From: Bacillus sp. A301a_S52
Lineage (GTDB): Bacteria > Bacillota > Bacilli > Bacillales > Salisediminibacteriaceae
Assembly: GCA_024701455.1 (NCBI GenBank)
Contig: JABXYP010000001.1
Span: forward strand, 252,001 to 316,000
Direction: 5' to 3'
DNA: 64,000 nucleotides
The translations under genes were made by a program, and so were the position numbers. Below, one piece after another: positions 9,244-16,710 of the stretch. Under the pieces are notes generated by a model, which saw only the letters and a list, made by a program, of their open reading frames with translations, was not told the DNA's origin and did not search any database. Every line of letters begins with the position of its first letter. Within the stretch, counting starts at the first letter, position 1.

Positions 9244-9459
9244 GTGATTGGATTTATGTTGAAGGAACAAGAGGCAGAAGAATTTGAGTATATGTTAAAA
9301 AGGGAACTAGAAGAGCTATTGCTAGATCTCATGGATGAGCGGCTTGACGGGCAAATTCGCCAAGCGATGGAAGCGAGATATACGATTATATATAAGCTTT
9401 ATAAAAGGCTGGCGCCACCTAAGGAAGTCCTTAAGTACATGCGCCATCCAAGTACCTGA
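9244..9459 (+). CDS. Small acidic helical protein of unknown function
   Basis: This 71-residue protein is almost entirely charged and helix-forming (EEFEYMLKRELEELLLDLMDERLDGQIRQAMEARY). The start is GTG 9244 behind AAAGGGGG; the ATG at 9256 is the alternative. Small helical proteins of this kind often precede the ribosomal cluster in Bacillus relatives, but I cannot name the family. The high charge and clean ribosome site argue for a real gene. Confidence 0.6.
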   Translation: MIGFMLKEQEAEEFEYMLKRELEELLLDLMDERLDGQIRQAMEARYTIIYKLYKRLAPPKEVLKYMRHPST

Positions 9460-9510
9460 AGTAAGATTTCTTTAAAAGTTATCTTATTGGATATTTTTTT
9501 GGACAACTAC

Positions 9511-9539
9511 TTGAAATGGTCGAAAAAAAATAGTATGAT
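9511..9539 (+). promoter_or_regulatory. Sigma-A promoter of the 5S/tRNA unit
   Basis: TTGAAA, 17-base spacer, TATGAT, about 40 bases before the mature 5S sequence. A perfect hairpin CACAAAG-TTATA-CTTTGTG (9551-9569) lies between. Confidence 0.75.
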
Positions 9540-9578
9540 ATCTACTGTCTCACAAAGTTATACTTTGTGGAGACGGAG

Positions 9579-9695
9579 TTTAGTGACAATCGCGGAGAGG
9601 TCACACCCGTTCCCATGCCGAACACGGTAGTTAAGCTCTCCAGCGCCGATGATAGTTGGGGGCTCTCCCCCTGTGAAAGTAGGACGTCGCTAAGC
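9579..9695 (+). rRNA. rrf: 5S ribosomal RNA
   Basis: About 117 bases with the universal 5S features: the TTTAGTGAC start, GAGGTCACACCCGTTCCCATGCC, GAACACGGTAGTTAAGCTCTC, and the 3' GTAGGACGTCGCTAAGC end pairing with the start. No 16S or 23S sequence precedes it, although this is where a full rrn operon is expected from the neighbouring gene order. Confidence 0.95.
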
Positions 9696-9783
9696 TCAAC
9701 CCTCCAAGGGTGAAGGCTACATATTTAAGGCAATTTTGAGCAAGACTGTCCATATCACGTTAATTCACTGTGATTATGGAACA

Positions 9784-9901
9784 GCGTGTGACAACGCCTG
9801 TACTAGCACATCGTGCGTCGAAGATTCGCCTTTTATGCAAACATTATTTTATTGTGAAGAAGCAAGAAGGTCGAGGAAGCGAGAGAAAGAGTGACTGAGC
9901 G
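9784..9901 (+). repeat. Long direct repeat, copy 1 (5S-tRNA spacer)
   Basis: GTGTGACAACGCCTG through AGAGTGACTGAGCG is repeated almost exactly at 10019-10137, with small differences near the GCACATCGTGCG segment. Non-coding. Confidence 0.85.
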
Positions 9902-10018
9902 GCGAGCAAAGCATTATCGGACCAACAACGAGTTGTTTCAACGAATAAAGCTTCAAATCAAGAAGAATAAAGAACATATGATTAGGTGAATAAGGAATAC
10001 AGGCTAAGAACGTCACAT

Positions 10019-10137
10019 CGTGTGACAACGCCTGCACTAGCACGTCCTGTGCGTCGAAGATTCGCCTTTTATGTGAACATTATTTTATTGTGAAGAAGCA
10101 AGAAGGTCGAGGAAGCGAGAGAAAGAGTGACTGAGCG
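10019..10137 (+). repeat. Long direct repeat, copy 2 (5S-tRNA spacer)
   Basis: Second copy of the roughly 118-base unit. The two copies suggest duplication of a spacer between ribosomal and tRNA genes. Confidence 0.85.
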
Positions 10138-10213
10138 TATCAAGATATACGTGAGGAAACGAGGGAGCGAAGCTGACGAAGAGATTCGCCGCTTATTACC
10201 AATAAAACATTAT

Positions 10214-10288
10214 TCCACAGTAGCTCAGTGGTAGAGCAATCGGCTGTTAACCGATCGGTCGTAGGTTCGAATCCTACCTGTGGAGCCA
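10214..10288 (+). tRNA. tRNA-Asn (GTT)
   Basis: Cloverleaf with acceptor TCCACAG/CTGTGGA, anticodon loop CTGTTAA, T-loop GGTTCGAATCC and an encoded CCA. Confidence 0.97.
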
Positions 10289-10289
10289 T

Positions 10290-10365
10290 GCTTCCTTAGC
10301 TCAGTTGGTAGAGCGCATCCATGGTAAGGATGAGGTCAGCGGTTCAAGCCCGCTAGGAAGCTCCA
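10290..10365 (+). tRNA. tRNA-Thr (GGT)
   Basis: Acceptor GCTTCCT/AGGAAGC, anticodon loop ATGGTAA, encoded CCA; starts 2 bases after tRNA-Asn. Confidence 0.97.
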
Positions 10366-10385
10366 GTTAAAGCATGTTATGACAA

Positions 10386-10418
10386 GGGATCCGACATATC
10401 AGCGGATGCCTTTTTTGT
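10386..10418 (+). terminator. Probable terminator after tRNA-Thr
   Basis: GGGATCCG...CGGATGCC followed by TTTTTTG; an imperfect stem with a good T-run. Confidence 0.55.
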
Positions 10419-10685
10419 TTGATTAACAGGAAGTTAACATTGCGGGGATAGCCAGAGCCTAAATTTCTCTTTCAGCTTCTATCGTTAATCCAAAATAGTA
10501 TGATTTTATTGAATTTCCAAGTGACAAAATACCGATAAAAACGCGGTATTTTGATTTATTTCGACTAAATCACACTTTTTTTAGAAAAAGTATTGTCAAA
10601 CATAAATAAATTTGTTATTATCTTTTTTGGTAAAAGGTTACCCCGTTATGTAAAAATTGTGGGGAATGTATTTACAGATTATACT

Positions 10686-10760
10686 GGCCCGTTGGTCAAG
10701 TGGTTAAGACACCGCCCTTTCACGGCGGTAACACGGGTTCGAATCCCGTACGGGTCACCA
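10686..10760 (+). tRNA. tRNA-Glu (TTC)
   Basis: Acceptor GGCCCGT/ACGGGTC, anticodon loop CTTTCAC, encoded CCA. Confidence 0.96.
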
Positions 10761-10918
10761 ACTATTTTATACTGGCGAATTGTGTGGATACACAATTTGT
10801 TTTTCTATGTTGATTACTTATTAAGTGTGCCTTCCATTTCTAAAGATTAGCGTATATATTTTTAGAAGGAGGGAGATAGTAACTATTACGGATTTAATGG
10901 CGTGAGAGTAACATACAT

Positions 10919-10993
10919 AGGGCTATAGCCAAGCGGTAAGGCATCGGATTTTGATTCCGTGATTCGCAGGTTCGAATCCTGCTAGCCCTGCCA
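10919..10993 (+). tRNA. tRNA-Gln (TTG)
   Basis: Acceptor AGGGCTA/TAGCCCT, anticodon loop TTTTGAT, encoded CCA. Confidence 0.96.
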
Positions 10994-11001
10994 TTTTTTT
11001 A

Positions 11002-11123
11002 TTTTATAACAGATAATCGTCCGTAAAACTGTCGGCTCAAATATAGAGAAACCTTTTCGACGAGAGATAACGACTGCTAAAGTCTTGATCACTCAACTTC
11101 CACTGATTGAAGGTTTGTTTTAT
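11002..11123 (+). repeat. TTTAT two-hairpin element between two tRNA genes
   Basis: TTTATAACAGATAATCGTCCG through ATTGAAGGTTTGTTTTAT. Part of hairpin 2 is deleted. It lies inside the tRNA-Gln to tRNA-Lys spacer. Confidence 0.8.
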
Positions 11124-11182
11124 AAAGTTTTTTAAGAGCCTCAGTGGACAGAACCGTAAACAGCCAATCAGTTATTTAAGAC

Positions 11183-11258
11183 GAGCCATTAGCTCAGCTG
11201 GTAGAGCATCTGACTTTTAATCAGAGGGTCGGAGGTTCGAATCCTCCATGGCTCACCA
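11183..11258 (+). tRNA. tRNA-Lys (TTT)
   Basis: Acceptor GAGCCAT/ATGGCTC, anticodon loop CTTTTAA, encoded CCA. Confidence 0.97.
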
Positions 11259-11310
11259 TACCTAATCAATGAGAATATATTTAGTCGTGAGATATCTATA
11301 ACCACACGAC

Positions 11311-11386
11311 GGGGCCTTAGCTCAGCTGGGAGAGCGCCTGCTTTGCACGCAGGAGGTCAGCGGTTCGATCCCGCTAGGCTCCACCA
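11311..11386 (+). tRNA. tRNA-Ala (TGC)
   Basis: Acceptor GGGGCCT/AGGCTCC with one G-T pair, anticodon loop TTTGCAC, encoded CCA. Confidence 0.97.
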
Positions 11387-11399
11387 TACATATGACCAA

Positions 11400-11428
11400 C
11401 CCCTAGAGACTATCTCTAGAGGTTTTTA
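11400..11428 (+). terminator. Terminator of the tRNA cluster
   Basis: CCTAGAGA-CTA-TCTCTAGAGG followed by TTTTTAT, 14 bases after tRNA-Ala. Confidence 0.8.
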
Positions 11429-11537
11429 TAATTGTTTGAATGAAGGTCCCAAAGACATTTTTAACGCCAAAAATCGAACAATGAAATACACCCTAGATAA
11501 GATGTCTTGTCACTATCGAGTGAGAGTAAAATAAGCG

Positions 11538-11790
11538 GAAATTTTTCGGTTAGATGCAGAAGAGAGCTCATTTTTAGGAATATAAGAGGAAATTTTCCGA
11601 TTATCCAAAGCGAGAAGACCTATTTCTAAGATTTTCCGGGTCATTAGCGGAGTCTCTCCGCTTAATTAAGCTATTGTCAGGGCTAGTAGCTATTTAAGAG
11701 GATTTTTTCCGTCTATTTCTCTAATTGGATTCTTAACCTGATCCCCAAACCGATAAGAGCGGACCCTCACGACCCCAGAGTTGGGAGTCA
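11538..11790. repeat. Dispersed repeat, family C (copy 2)
   Basis: TTTTTCGGTTAGATGC, TTTTCCGTCTATTTCTC and TTCTTAACCTGATCCC...CGATAAGAGCG in the order seen at 2590-2780. The roughly 900 bases between the tRNA cluster and 12286 contain this, a family B copy and no supportable gene. Confidence 0.5.
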
Positions 11791-11978
11791 GTATCTTTTT
11801 ATAAAGCACCTCCACGGTTTTCTCACTTCTCCCTTTCGATTGCTAGCCGCAACATTTCATTTTCTCCTAAGGATAGACTCGTTTGATCCGTTTCATCCCC
11901 CAGCTATCGGTCATTCACTTGTTGAACTTCTGATCATACGAAAAGAGTGGAGCACGGTCAAGTCGAATACAAATATAT

Positions 11979-12030
11979 TAGCTGAAGACAAGCCCTTGGG
12001 AAAGTATCCGTCTATAGCGGAAGATCGCTG
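11979..12030. repeat. Dispersed repeat, family B (copy 2)
   Basis: TTAGCTGAAGACAAGCCCTT, then TCCGTCTATAGCGGAAGATCG. The most complete relatives are at 46246 and 59204. Confidence 0.6.
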
Positions 12031-12285
12031 GATGAGTTGTGCTAAATAGGGGTGTTTTGTCAGATGAAATGGTCGTTCGCAACCTAATTTTCTAATAATT
12101 CGGTTCGTTATAAAGTGACAAGGACTACCGTGAAGGGCGTGTGGGGCATAGGATCAACGTGAAGAATTGACGAGAGGATTAAAGGAGAGTTCGTGGTGCC
12201 TTCACAAAATAAAAAGTCAGGCTATGTATAGTCAGTCAGGGGTGTATTCGTAATATATAGAAGTAGTTTAAATTTAAAAAAATAA

Positions 12286-12330
12286 AGGCTTGTATGCCCA
12301 ATAATACTTTGGCTACAAGCCTGTTTTTCT
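12286..12330 (-). terminator. Terminator of the Spo0E-like gene
   Basis: AGGCTTGTAGCC...GGCATACAAGCCT on the minus strand followed by TTATTTTTTT. Confidence 0.85.
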
Positions 12331-12331
12331 G

Positions 12332-12526
12332 TTATAAGAGCGGGCTGTTATTTTTTAGTTGCATCGATTGGTATTGGTTTAAGAGTTTATCTAAATGTGT
12401 ACTTACTTCCACGACTTCTTCAGAGGTGCGCTGTTTATCAGTTGTAAGGTAGTGCATCTTTGAACGGGTTTTCTCGATTTCCGTGAGTAAAGCGTGTTTA
12501 GAAAGATTTTGAATAGTCACAGTCAT
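12332..12526 (-). CDS. Spo0E-family aspartyl-phosphate phosphatase
   Basis: This 64-residue protein is the size of the Spo0E/YisI/YnzD family, which dephosphorylate Spo0A~P and delay sporulation. Two helices are predicted, and the second carries the family motif as VSTHLDKLLNQYQ, matching S-x-x-L-D-x-L-I-x-x-Y with the active-site SxxxD. The start at ATG 12526 is chosen because AAGGGGGT lies before it; the frame stays open to 12583 without a better site. It is divergent from sigW and ends in its own terminator. Confidence 0.82.
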   Translation of the reverse strand: MTVTIQNLSKHALLTEIEKTRSKMHYLTTDKQRTSEEVVEVSTHLDKLLNQYQSMQLKNNSPLL

Positions 12527-12710
12527 CGTCAATGACCCCCTTCTACATGTAGTGTGCACCAATGGTTGTACAGTAGGGAACATCTGTCACTAAAGTTTAA
12601 ATATTTACTCTCATAATACCCTTTACAGTTTTTTAGTAAACGTGGATTTAATGGAAATCCTCTATTCTTTTTTTGCTTTTAAGTGATAAAATAAAGATTG
12701 TGTATTAAAT

Positions 12711-12736
12711 TGAAACCTTTCATTTGCGTGAACGTA
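12711..12736 (+). promoter_or_regulatory. SigW autoregulatory promoter
   Basis: TGAAAC, exactly 16 bases, CGTA: the consensus of SigW-type ECF promoters, about 40 bases before sigW. It indicates autoregulation, as in B. subtilis. Confidence 0.88.
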
Positions 12737-12772
12737 TACAAGGTAACCGCAGTGAAGCGGAGGTTATGCAGT

Positions 12773-13336
12773 ATGGATATTATTGTTAAAAAAATTATTA
12801 TTGAAGTTAAAAAAGGGGATCAACAAGCTTTCGGAGAGTTAATGGATCTTTATAAAGATAAAGTGTACCATATTGCTTACCGGATGTTGGGAAACGTTCA
12901 TGAAGCACAAGATGTAGCTCAGGAAGCGTTTCTTAGGGCATATACAAACATTGATTCCTACGATATTAATCGGAAATTTTCTACGTGGCTGTTCAGAATC
13001 GCTACGAATTTGGCCATTGACCGAATACGGAAGAAAAAACCGGACTTTCATCTGGAAGATCAAGTAGCAGGAACAGAGGATCTTACATATTATTCACAAA
13101 TCTCATCAGAAGAAGAATTACCTGAAGATCAGGTTGTCCAATTAGAGATGCAGGAATGGGTACAACGGGAAATTATGGCGTTACCACCTAAGTATAGATC
13201 AGCTATTATTTTAAAGTACCTAGAGGACCTTTCTTTAAAAGAGATTAGTGAGATATTAAATCTTCCAGTCGCAACGGTAAAAACGAGGATACATCGAGGA
13301 AGAGAAGCGTTGCGTAAGCGACTTAAACATTCATAG
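12773..13336 (+). CDS. sigW: ECF RNA polymerase sigma factor SigW
   Basis: This 187-residue sigma factor directs the envelope-stress and antimicrobial-peptide response. Region 2 reads AYRMLGNVHEAQDVAQEAFLRAYTNIDSYDINRKFSTWLFRIATNLAIDRIRKKKPD, given here only as the landmark span at residues about 36-93. Region 4 holds LPPKYRSAIILKYLEDLSLK and VATVKTRIHRGREALRK. The AGTEDLTYYSQ linker is SigW-specific. ATG 12773 follows GGAGGTTATG; an upstream frame to 12698 overlaps the promoter and is discarded. rsiW follows after 21 bases. Confidence 0.96.
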   Translation: MDIIVKKIIIEVKKGDQQAFGELMDLYKDKVYHIAYRMLGNVHEAQDVAQEAFLRAYTNIDSYDINRKFSTWLFRIATNLAIDRIRKKKPDFHLEDQVAGTEDLTYYSQISSEEELPEDQVVQLEMQEWVQREIMALPPKYRSAIILKYLEDLSLKEISEILNLPVATVKTRIHRGREALRKRLKHS

Positions 13337-13357
13337 TCGTGGAAAGGAGTGACAGGA

Positions 13358-14014
13358 ATGGCCTGTTCAAAGGAAAATAAAGTTCTTATCCATCAATATT
13401 TAGATGAAGACATGACATTGCTTGAAAAAAAGCAATTTGAACAACATATAATGACATGTGAGGCTTGTGAACAAGACCTCAAGGAATTGCGTAAAACAAT
13501 CGCACTTGTCCAAAGTGCCTCCCATTTTGAAGCGCCCGCTAATTTTACTGAAAATGTTATGAAACAATTGCCGAAACAATCTAAGTCGCATAAATGGAAG
13601 CAATGGATGAGGAAGCATCCATTTATCCTAACGGCAGCAACATTTTTCCTTCTGTTCGTGATCAGTCTTTCAGCTACCTTTTCTGATGGCAGTAAAGATA
13701 TTGTCGTTCAAGGAGATGGAGGGTTTATTGTTGATCGGGAGCGAGGTGTCGTCATTATCCCTGAAGGAGAAAACATTGAAGGAGATTTAATTATTCGTAA
13801 CGGGGATATTGAAATTGAGGGTGAAGTCACTGGGAATATTACCATTATTAACGGCGAACATCTTCTAGCATCAGCAGATCAAGTAACAGGAGAAATAAAG
13901 GAAATCAATCAAGTTATGGAGTGGCTATGGTACCAGACGAAATCCTTCTTCTCTGAAGTGGTTAGCTTTGTAGAAAAGGAGACTCATAACGACAGCAAAA
14001 ATAACTTAGAATAA
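13358..14014 (+). CDS. rsiW: Anti-sigma-W factor RsiW
   Basis: A 218-residue membrane anti-sigma factor. The N-terminal ZAS zinc domain has HQYLDEDMTLLEKKQFEQHI followed by CEAC (His...CxxC). There is one transmembrane helix at about residues 85-105 (FILTAATFFLLFVISLSATF). The extracytoplasmic part shows short beta-repeats (GDLIIRNGDIEIEGEVTGNI) resembling bactofilin/adhesin-type domains. Family members are cut by PrsW and RasP under stress, releasing SigW. ATG 13358 sits 8 bases behind AAAGGAG and is preferred to GTG 13349. Confidence 0.94.
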   Translation: MACSKENKVLIHQYLDEDMTLLEKKQFEQHIMTCEACEQDLKELRKTIALVQSASHFEAPANFTENVMKQLPKQSKSHKWKQWMRKHPFILTAATFFLLFVISLSATFSDGSKDIVVQGDGGFIVDRERGVVIIPEGENIEGDLIIRNGDIEIEGEVTGNITIINGEHLLASADQVTGEIKEINQVMEWLWYQTKSFFSEVVSFVEKETHNDSKNNLE

Positions 14015-14036
14015 GAGGCTGGGACGAAACCGATGA

Positions 14037-14076
14037 ATAAAAATGGCCCTCACTTATGTGGGAGCCATTTTAATTC
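14037..14076 (+). terminator. Terminator after rsiW
   Basis: AAAATGGCCCTCAC and GGGAGCCATTTTAA form the stem, nearly the same sequence as the cwlD terminator. It separates sigW-rsiW from cdaA. Confidence 0.8.
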
Positions 14077-14346
14077 ATAGTTTGTGATGTTAGATTGTGA
14101 CCTGATGAAATCAATTCCTCTGTCTTTTGTACGGTAAATTGAGAGGGGGTTGTTAATTTAAATGATCATAAAAAAATTTCCTTAAGCAATTAAGAAACGT
14201 TTTGTGTTCTTTTAGCGTCTAAAAAATGTCTATATAAGCCAGCAGAAACATTAATCATCTTAGGTTGAATGATATAGCATGAAAATATGTTATAATATAC
14301 GAGTTGAGTACATGTTTGCTGAGTATGGCATTTTGGAGGAACGAAC

Positions 14347-15183
14347 ATGACGAACCTGATGAACCTGATCGAAGGCATCTCATTTTTTAGAGCTTTGGCT
14401 ATCATAGTGGATATCCTGCTCGTTGCCTTTGTCATATATAAATTAATTATGGTGATAAAAGGAACACGTGCCGTTCAGCTAGTTAAAGGGATCACAGTCA
14501 TTTTGGCTGTGTGGTTTTTGAGTGGCTACCTCGGTTTAAATACATTGCAATGGATTATGCAACAAGCTGTTACATACGGGTTGTTAGCTATCATTATTAT
14601 TTTCCAGCCTGAATTAAGGCGGGCTTTAGAACAGCTTGGAAGAGGGCGCTTCTTTCATTCCAGTTCCATTGCCGATGATGATGAAATTAAACAAACGATT
14701 GAACATATAATTAAAGCATCTAACTATATGGGGAAAAGGCGGATTGGTGCACTGATTGCGTTGGAGCGAGAAACAGGGATGACAGATTATGTGGAAACGG
14801 GCATTAGTATGCACGCCAAACTGACGTCCGAACTTCTTATTAACGTCTTTATCCCAAATACACCGCTTCATGATGGTGCTGTTATTCTGAAAAATAATGA
14901 GATAATGGCTGCAGGCTGCTATTTACCATTATCAGAAAATCCGTTTATTTCGAAAGAGTTAGGAACACGACACAGAGCAGCATTAGGCGTCAGTGAAGTG
15001 ACGGACGCTATCACGATTGCCATATCTGAGGAAACAGGTGGCATTTCTGTGACAAAAAATGGTGAGCTTCATCGAAGTTTAGATGAGGACGCGTTACGAA
15101 ATTTATTAGAAAAGGAACTGTTAAAGCCAGAAGGTAACGGTTCATCTTCCCGTTGGCAATGGGGAGGGAAGAAAAATGGATAA
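14347..15183 (+). CDS. cdaA: Diadenylate cyclase CdaA
   Basis: Makes cyclic di-AMP from two ATP at the membrane. The 278-residue protein has three N-terminal helices (about 12-85) and a DAC domain with the catalytic motifs PLHDGAVI (DGA at 176-178) and GTRHRAALG (RHR at 208-210). The start at ATG 14347 is behind TTTTGGAGGAACG. A TATAAT at 14291-14296 is a likely -10. It overlaps cdaR by 8 bases, which indicates translational coupling. cdaA-cdaR-glmM is the conserved c-di-AMP/GlmM module. Confidence 0.96.
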   Translation: MTNLMNLIEGISFFRALAIIVDILLVAFVIYKLIMVIKGTRAVQLVKGITVILAVWFLSGYLGLNTLQWIMQQAVTYGLLAIIIIFQPELRRALEQLGRGRFFHSSSIADDDEIKQTIEHIIKASNYMGKRRIGALIALERETGMTDYVETGISMHAKLTSELLINVFIPNTPLHDGAVILKNNEIMAAGCYLPLSENPFISKELGTRHRAALGVSEVTDAITIAISEETGGISVTKNGELHRSLDEDALRNLLEKELLKPEGNGSSSRWQWGGKKNG

Positions 15184-16555
15184 ATGGTTTAATCGGAATT
15201 GGTTCATTAAACTGAGCTCATTAGTGATTGCTATCATGTTATTTCTCATGGTGAATATGGATGGTACTCCGAATCAGCCAGGAGGAATCCCAGGTATAAC
15301 TGATGGCTCCAGAGTCATGGAAGAAGTAGAATTAACGGTCTATTATGACGAGGAGAATTATGTGCTTACTGAGGCGCCTGAAACGGTGCAAGTTACACTT
15401 AGGGGACCGCAAAATATCTTGACGTTAGCCCAAGTCACTCAGCCACAGCAGGAAGTGTTTGTAGATTTGACTGACAAAGAGCAGGGTGTTTATTATGAAC
15501 GCGTCCAGCATAGTGGTTTTCCTAGTGATCTCACGCTCTCTATCGTCCCTATGACAGTTAGGGTGACGATTCAAGAAAAACAAACAGTGTCCTTCCCTGT
15601 GGAGGTAGAGCTAATCAATGAAGGCCAAATGGAAGAAGGGTATGTTGTTGGAACACCTGAAGTGACACCTTCTACCGTTGATATTACAGCTGCTCAAGGT
15701 ATGATTGAACAGATTGTATCAGCGAAAGCCGTCATAGATTTATCTAGTCGAGACACATCATTTGAAGAATCCGTGGCGGTCATTTTTTATGACGAGAATG
15801 GGAATGACTTAGAATTAAATGCAGACCCACCCGCTGTTGAAGTTTCTGTGCCTGTCACGAGCCCAAATAAGGAAGTGCCAGTAAGACTCGGAAGAGAGGG
15901 ACAGCTTCCTGATGGTATGGCTATTGACACTGTCAGACTAAATCCCGAAAACGTGACGATTTATGGGCCAGTGGATGTGATTAACGATATCACCTTTATC
16001 GATTTACCTGACATAGATCTAAGTGACATTTCTGGAGATGAAACATTTGAATTAGAAGTCCCGTTGCCGGACGGCGTGGAAAGCGCTAGTCCAGAAACAG
16101 TAACCGTAGATATCGAAGTAACTGAAGAAGAGGAAAGGGAATTTTCTGATTTTTCGATTGATGTTGAAGGGTTGGACGATAATCAATCAATAGAGATAAC
16201 TTCTCCGAACAATGGTCAATTCGATCTCGTCGTTAAAGGAAGTTCGACTCTTCTAGGACGATTGGAACGCTCAGAATTACAGGCTCTTCTAAATGTAGAG
16301 GGATTAGAAGCCGGTGAGCATGAGGCAAATATTGAGATTAGCGGACCACAAAATCTCCGCTTCCCTCAACAAGGCATGACAGTCACATTTGTGATTACTG
16401 AGACATCTCGGGGAGCCGTCAGTCAGGCAAACACAAATCAAGAAAAAAATGATGATGACGATGATGATGAGGAAGAAGAGTCTGAAGACGACGATAATGA
16501 GGAAGAAGAATCAGAAAATGTGAATAATGAGCAAAACGAAGAGGATACGTCCTGA
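15176..16555 (+). CDS. cdaR: CdaA regulatory protein CdaR (YbbR)
   Basis: This 459-residue single-pass protein has an N-terminal helix (residues about 9-24, LSSLVIAIMLFLMVN), then four YbbR domains facing the outside, recognisable by repeated VTLRGP, VTIYGP and NISGP-like turns and VEV strands. The last 45 residues are an extremely acidic, low-complexity Asp/Glu/Asn tail, longer than in B. subtilis and perhaps a surface adaptation to salt (inference). CdaR modulates CdaA activity. Transcription into glmM must cross a TTTAT element (16582-16678). Confidence 0.93.
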   Translation: MDKWFNRNWFIKLSSLVIAIMLFLMVNMDGTPNQPGGIPGITDGSRVMEEVELTVYYDEENYVLTEAPETVQVTLRGPQNILTLAQVTQPQQEVFVDLTDKEQGVYYERVQHSGFPSDLTLSIVPMTVRVTIQEKQTVSFPVEVELINEGQMEEGYVVGTPEVTPSTVDITAAQGMIEQIVSAKAVIDLSSRDTSFEESVAVIFYDENGNDLELNADPPAVEVSVPVTSPNKEVPVRLGREGQLPDGMAIDTVRLNPENVTIYGPVDVINDITFIDLPDIDLSDISGDETFELEVPLPDGVESASPETVTVDIEVTEEEEREFSDFSIDVEGLDDNQSIEITSPNNGQFDLVVKGSSTLLGRLERSELQALLNVEGLEAGEHEANIEISGPQNLRFPQQGMTVTFVITETSRGAVSQANTNQEKNDDDDDDEEEESEDDDNEEEESENVNNEQNEEDTS

Positions 16556-16581
16556 ATGAATAAGAGTATCATAATCGGTGG

Positions 16582-16678
16582 TTTATTACAGATAACGGAC
16601 GCTAATGTTCTGGTACACTCAACTACCAATCAGTGGGGGAAGAACGAAAATTCCCACTGATTGAAGATTCGTTTTATA
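16582..16678 (+). repeat. TTTAT element lacking hairpin 1, between cdaR and glmM
   Basis: TTTATTACAGATAAC joins directly to GGACGCTAATG; in complete copies these are separated by hairpin 1 and each side carries GATAAC. Hairpin 2 (CAATCAGTGGGGG...TTCCCACTGATTG) and the right end are intact. Confidence 0.85.
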
Positions 16679-16710
16679 ATGAATTTCTAACTTCTGAAGG
16701 AGCGATATGA

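Noticed and set aside
11840-12049. 69-residue frame
   Set aside because: Runs through a family B repeat and has no ribosome site.
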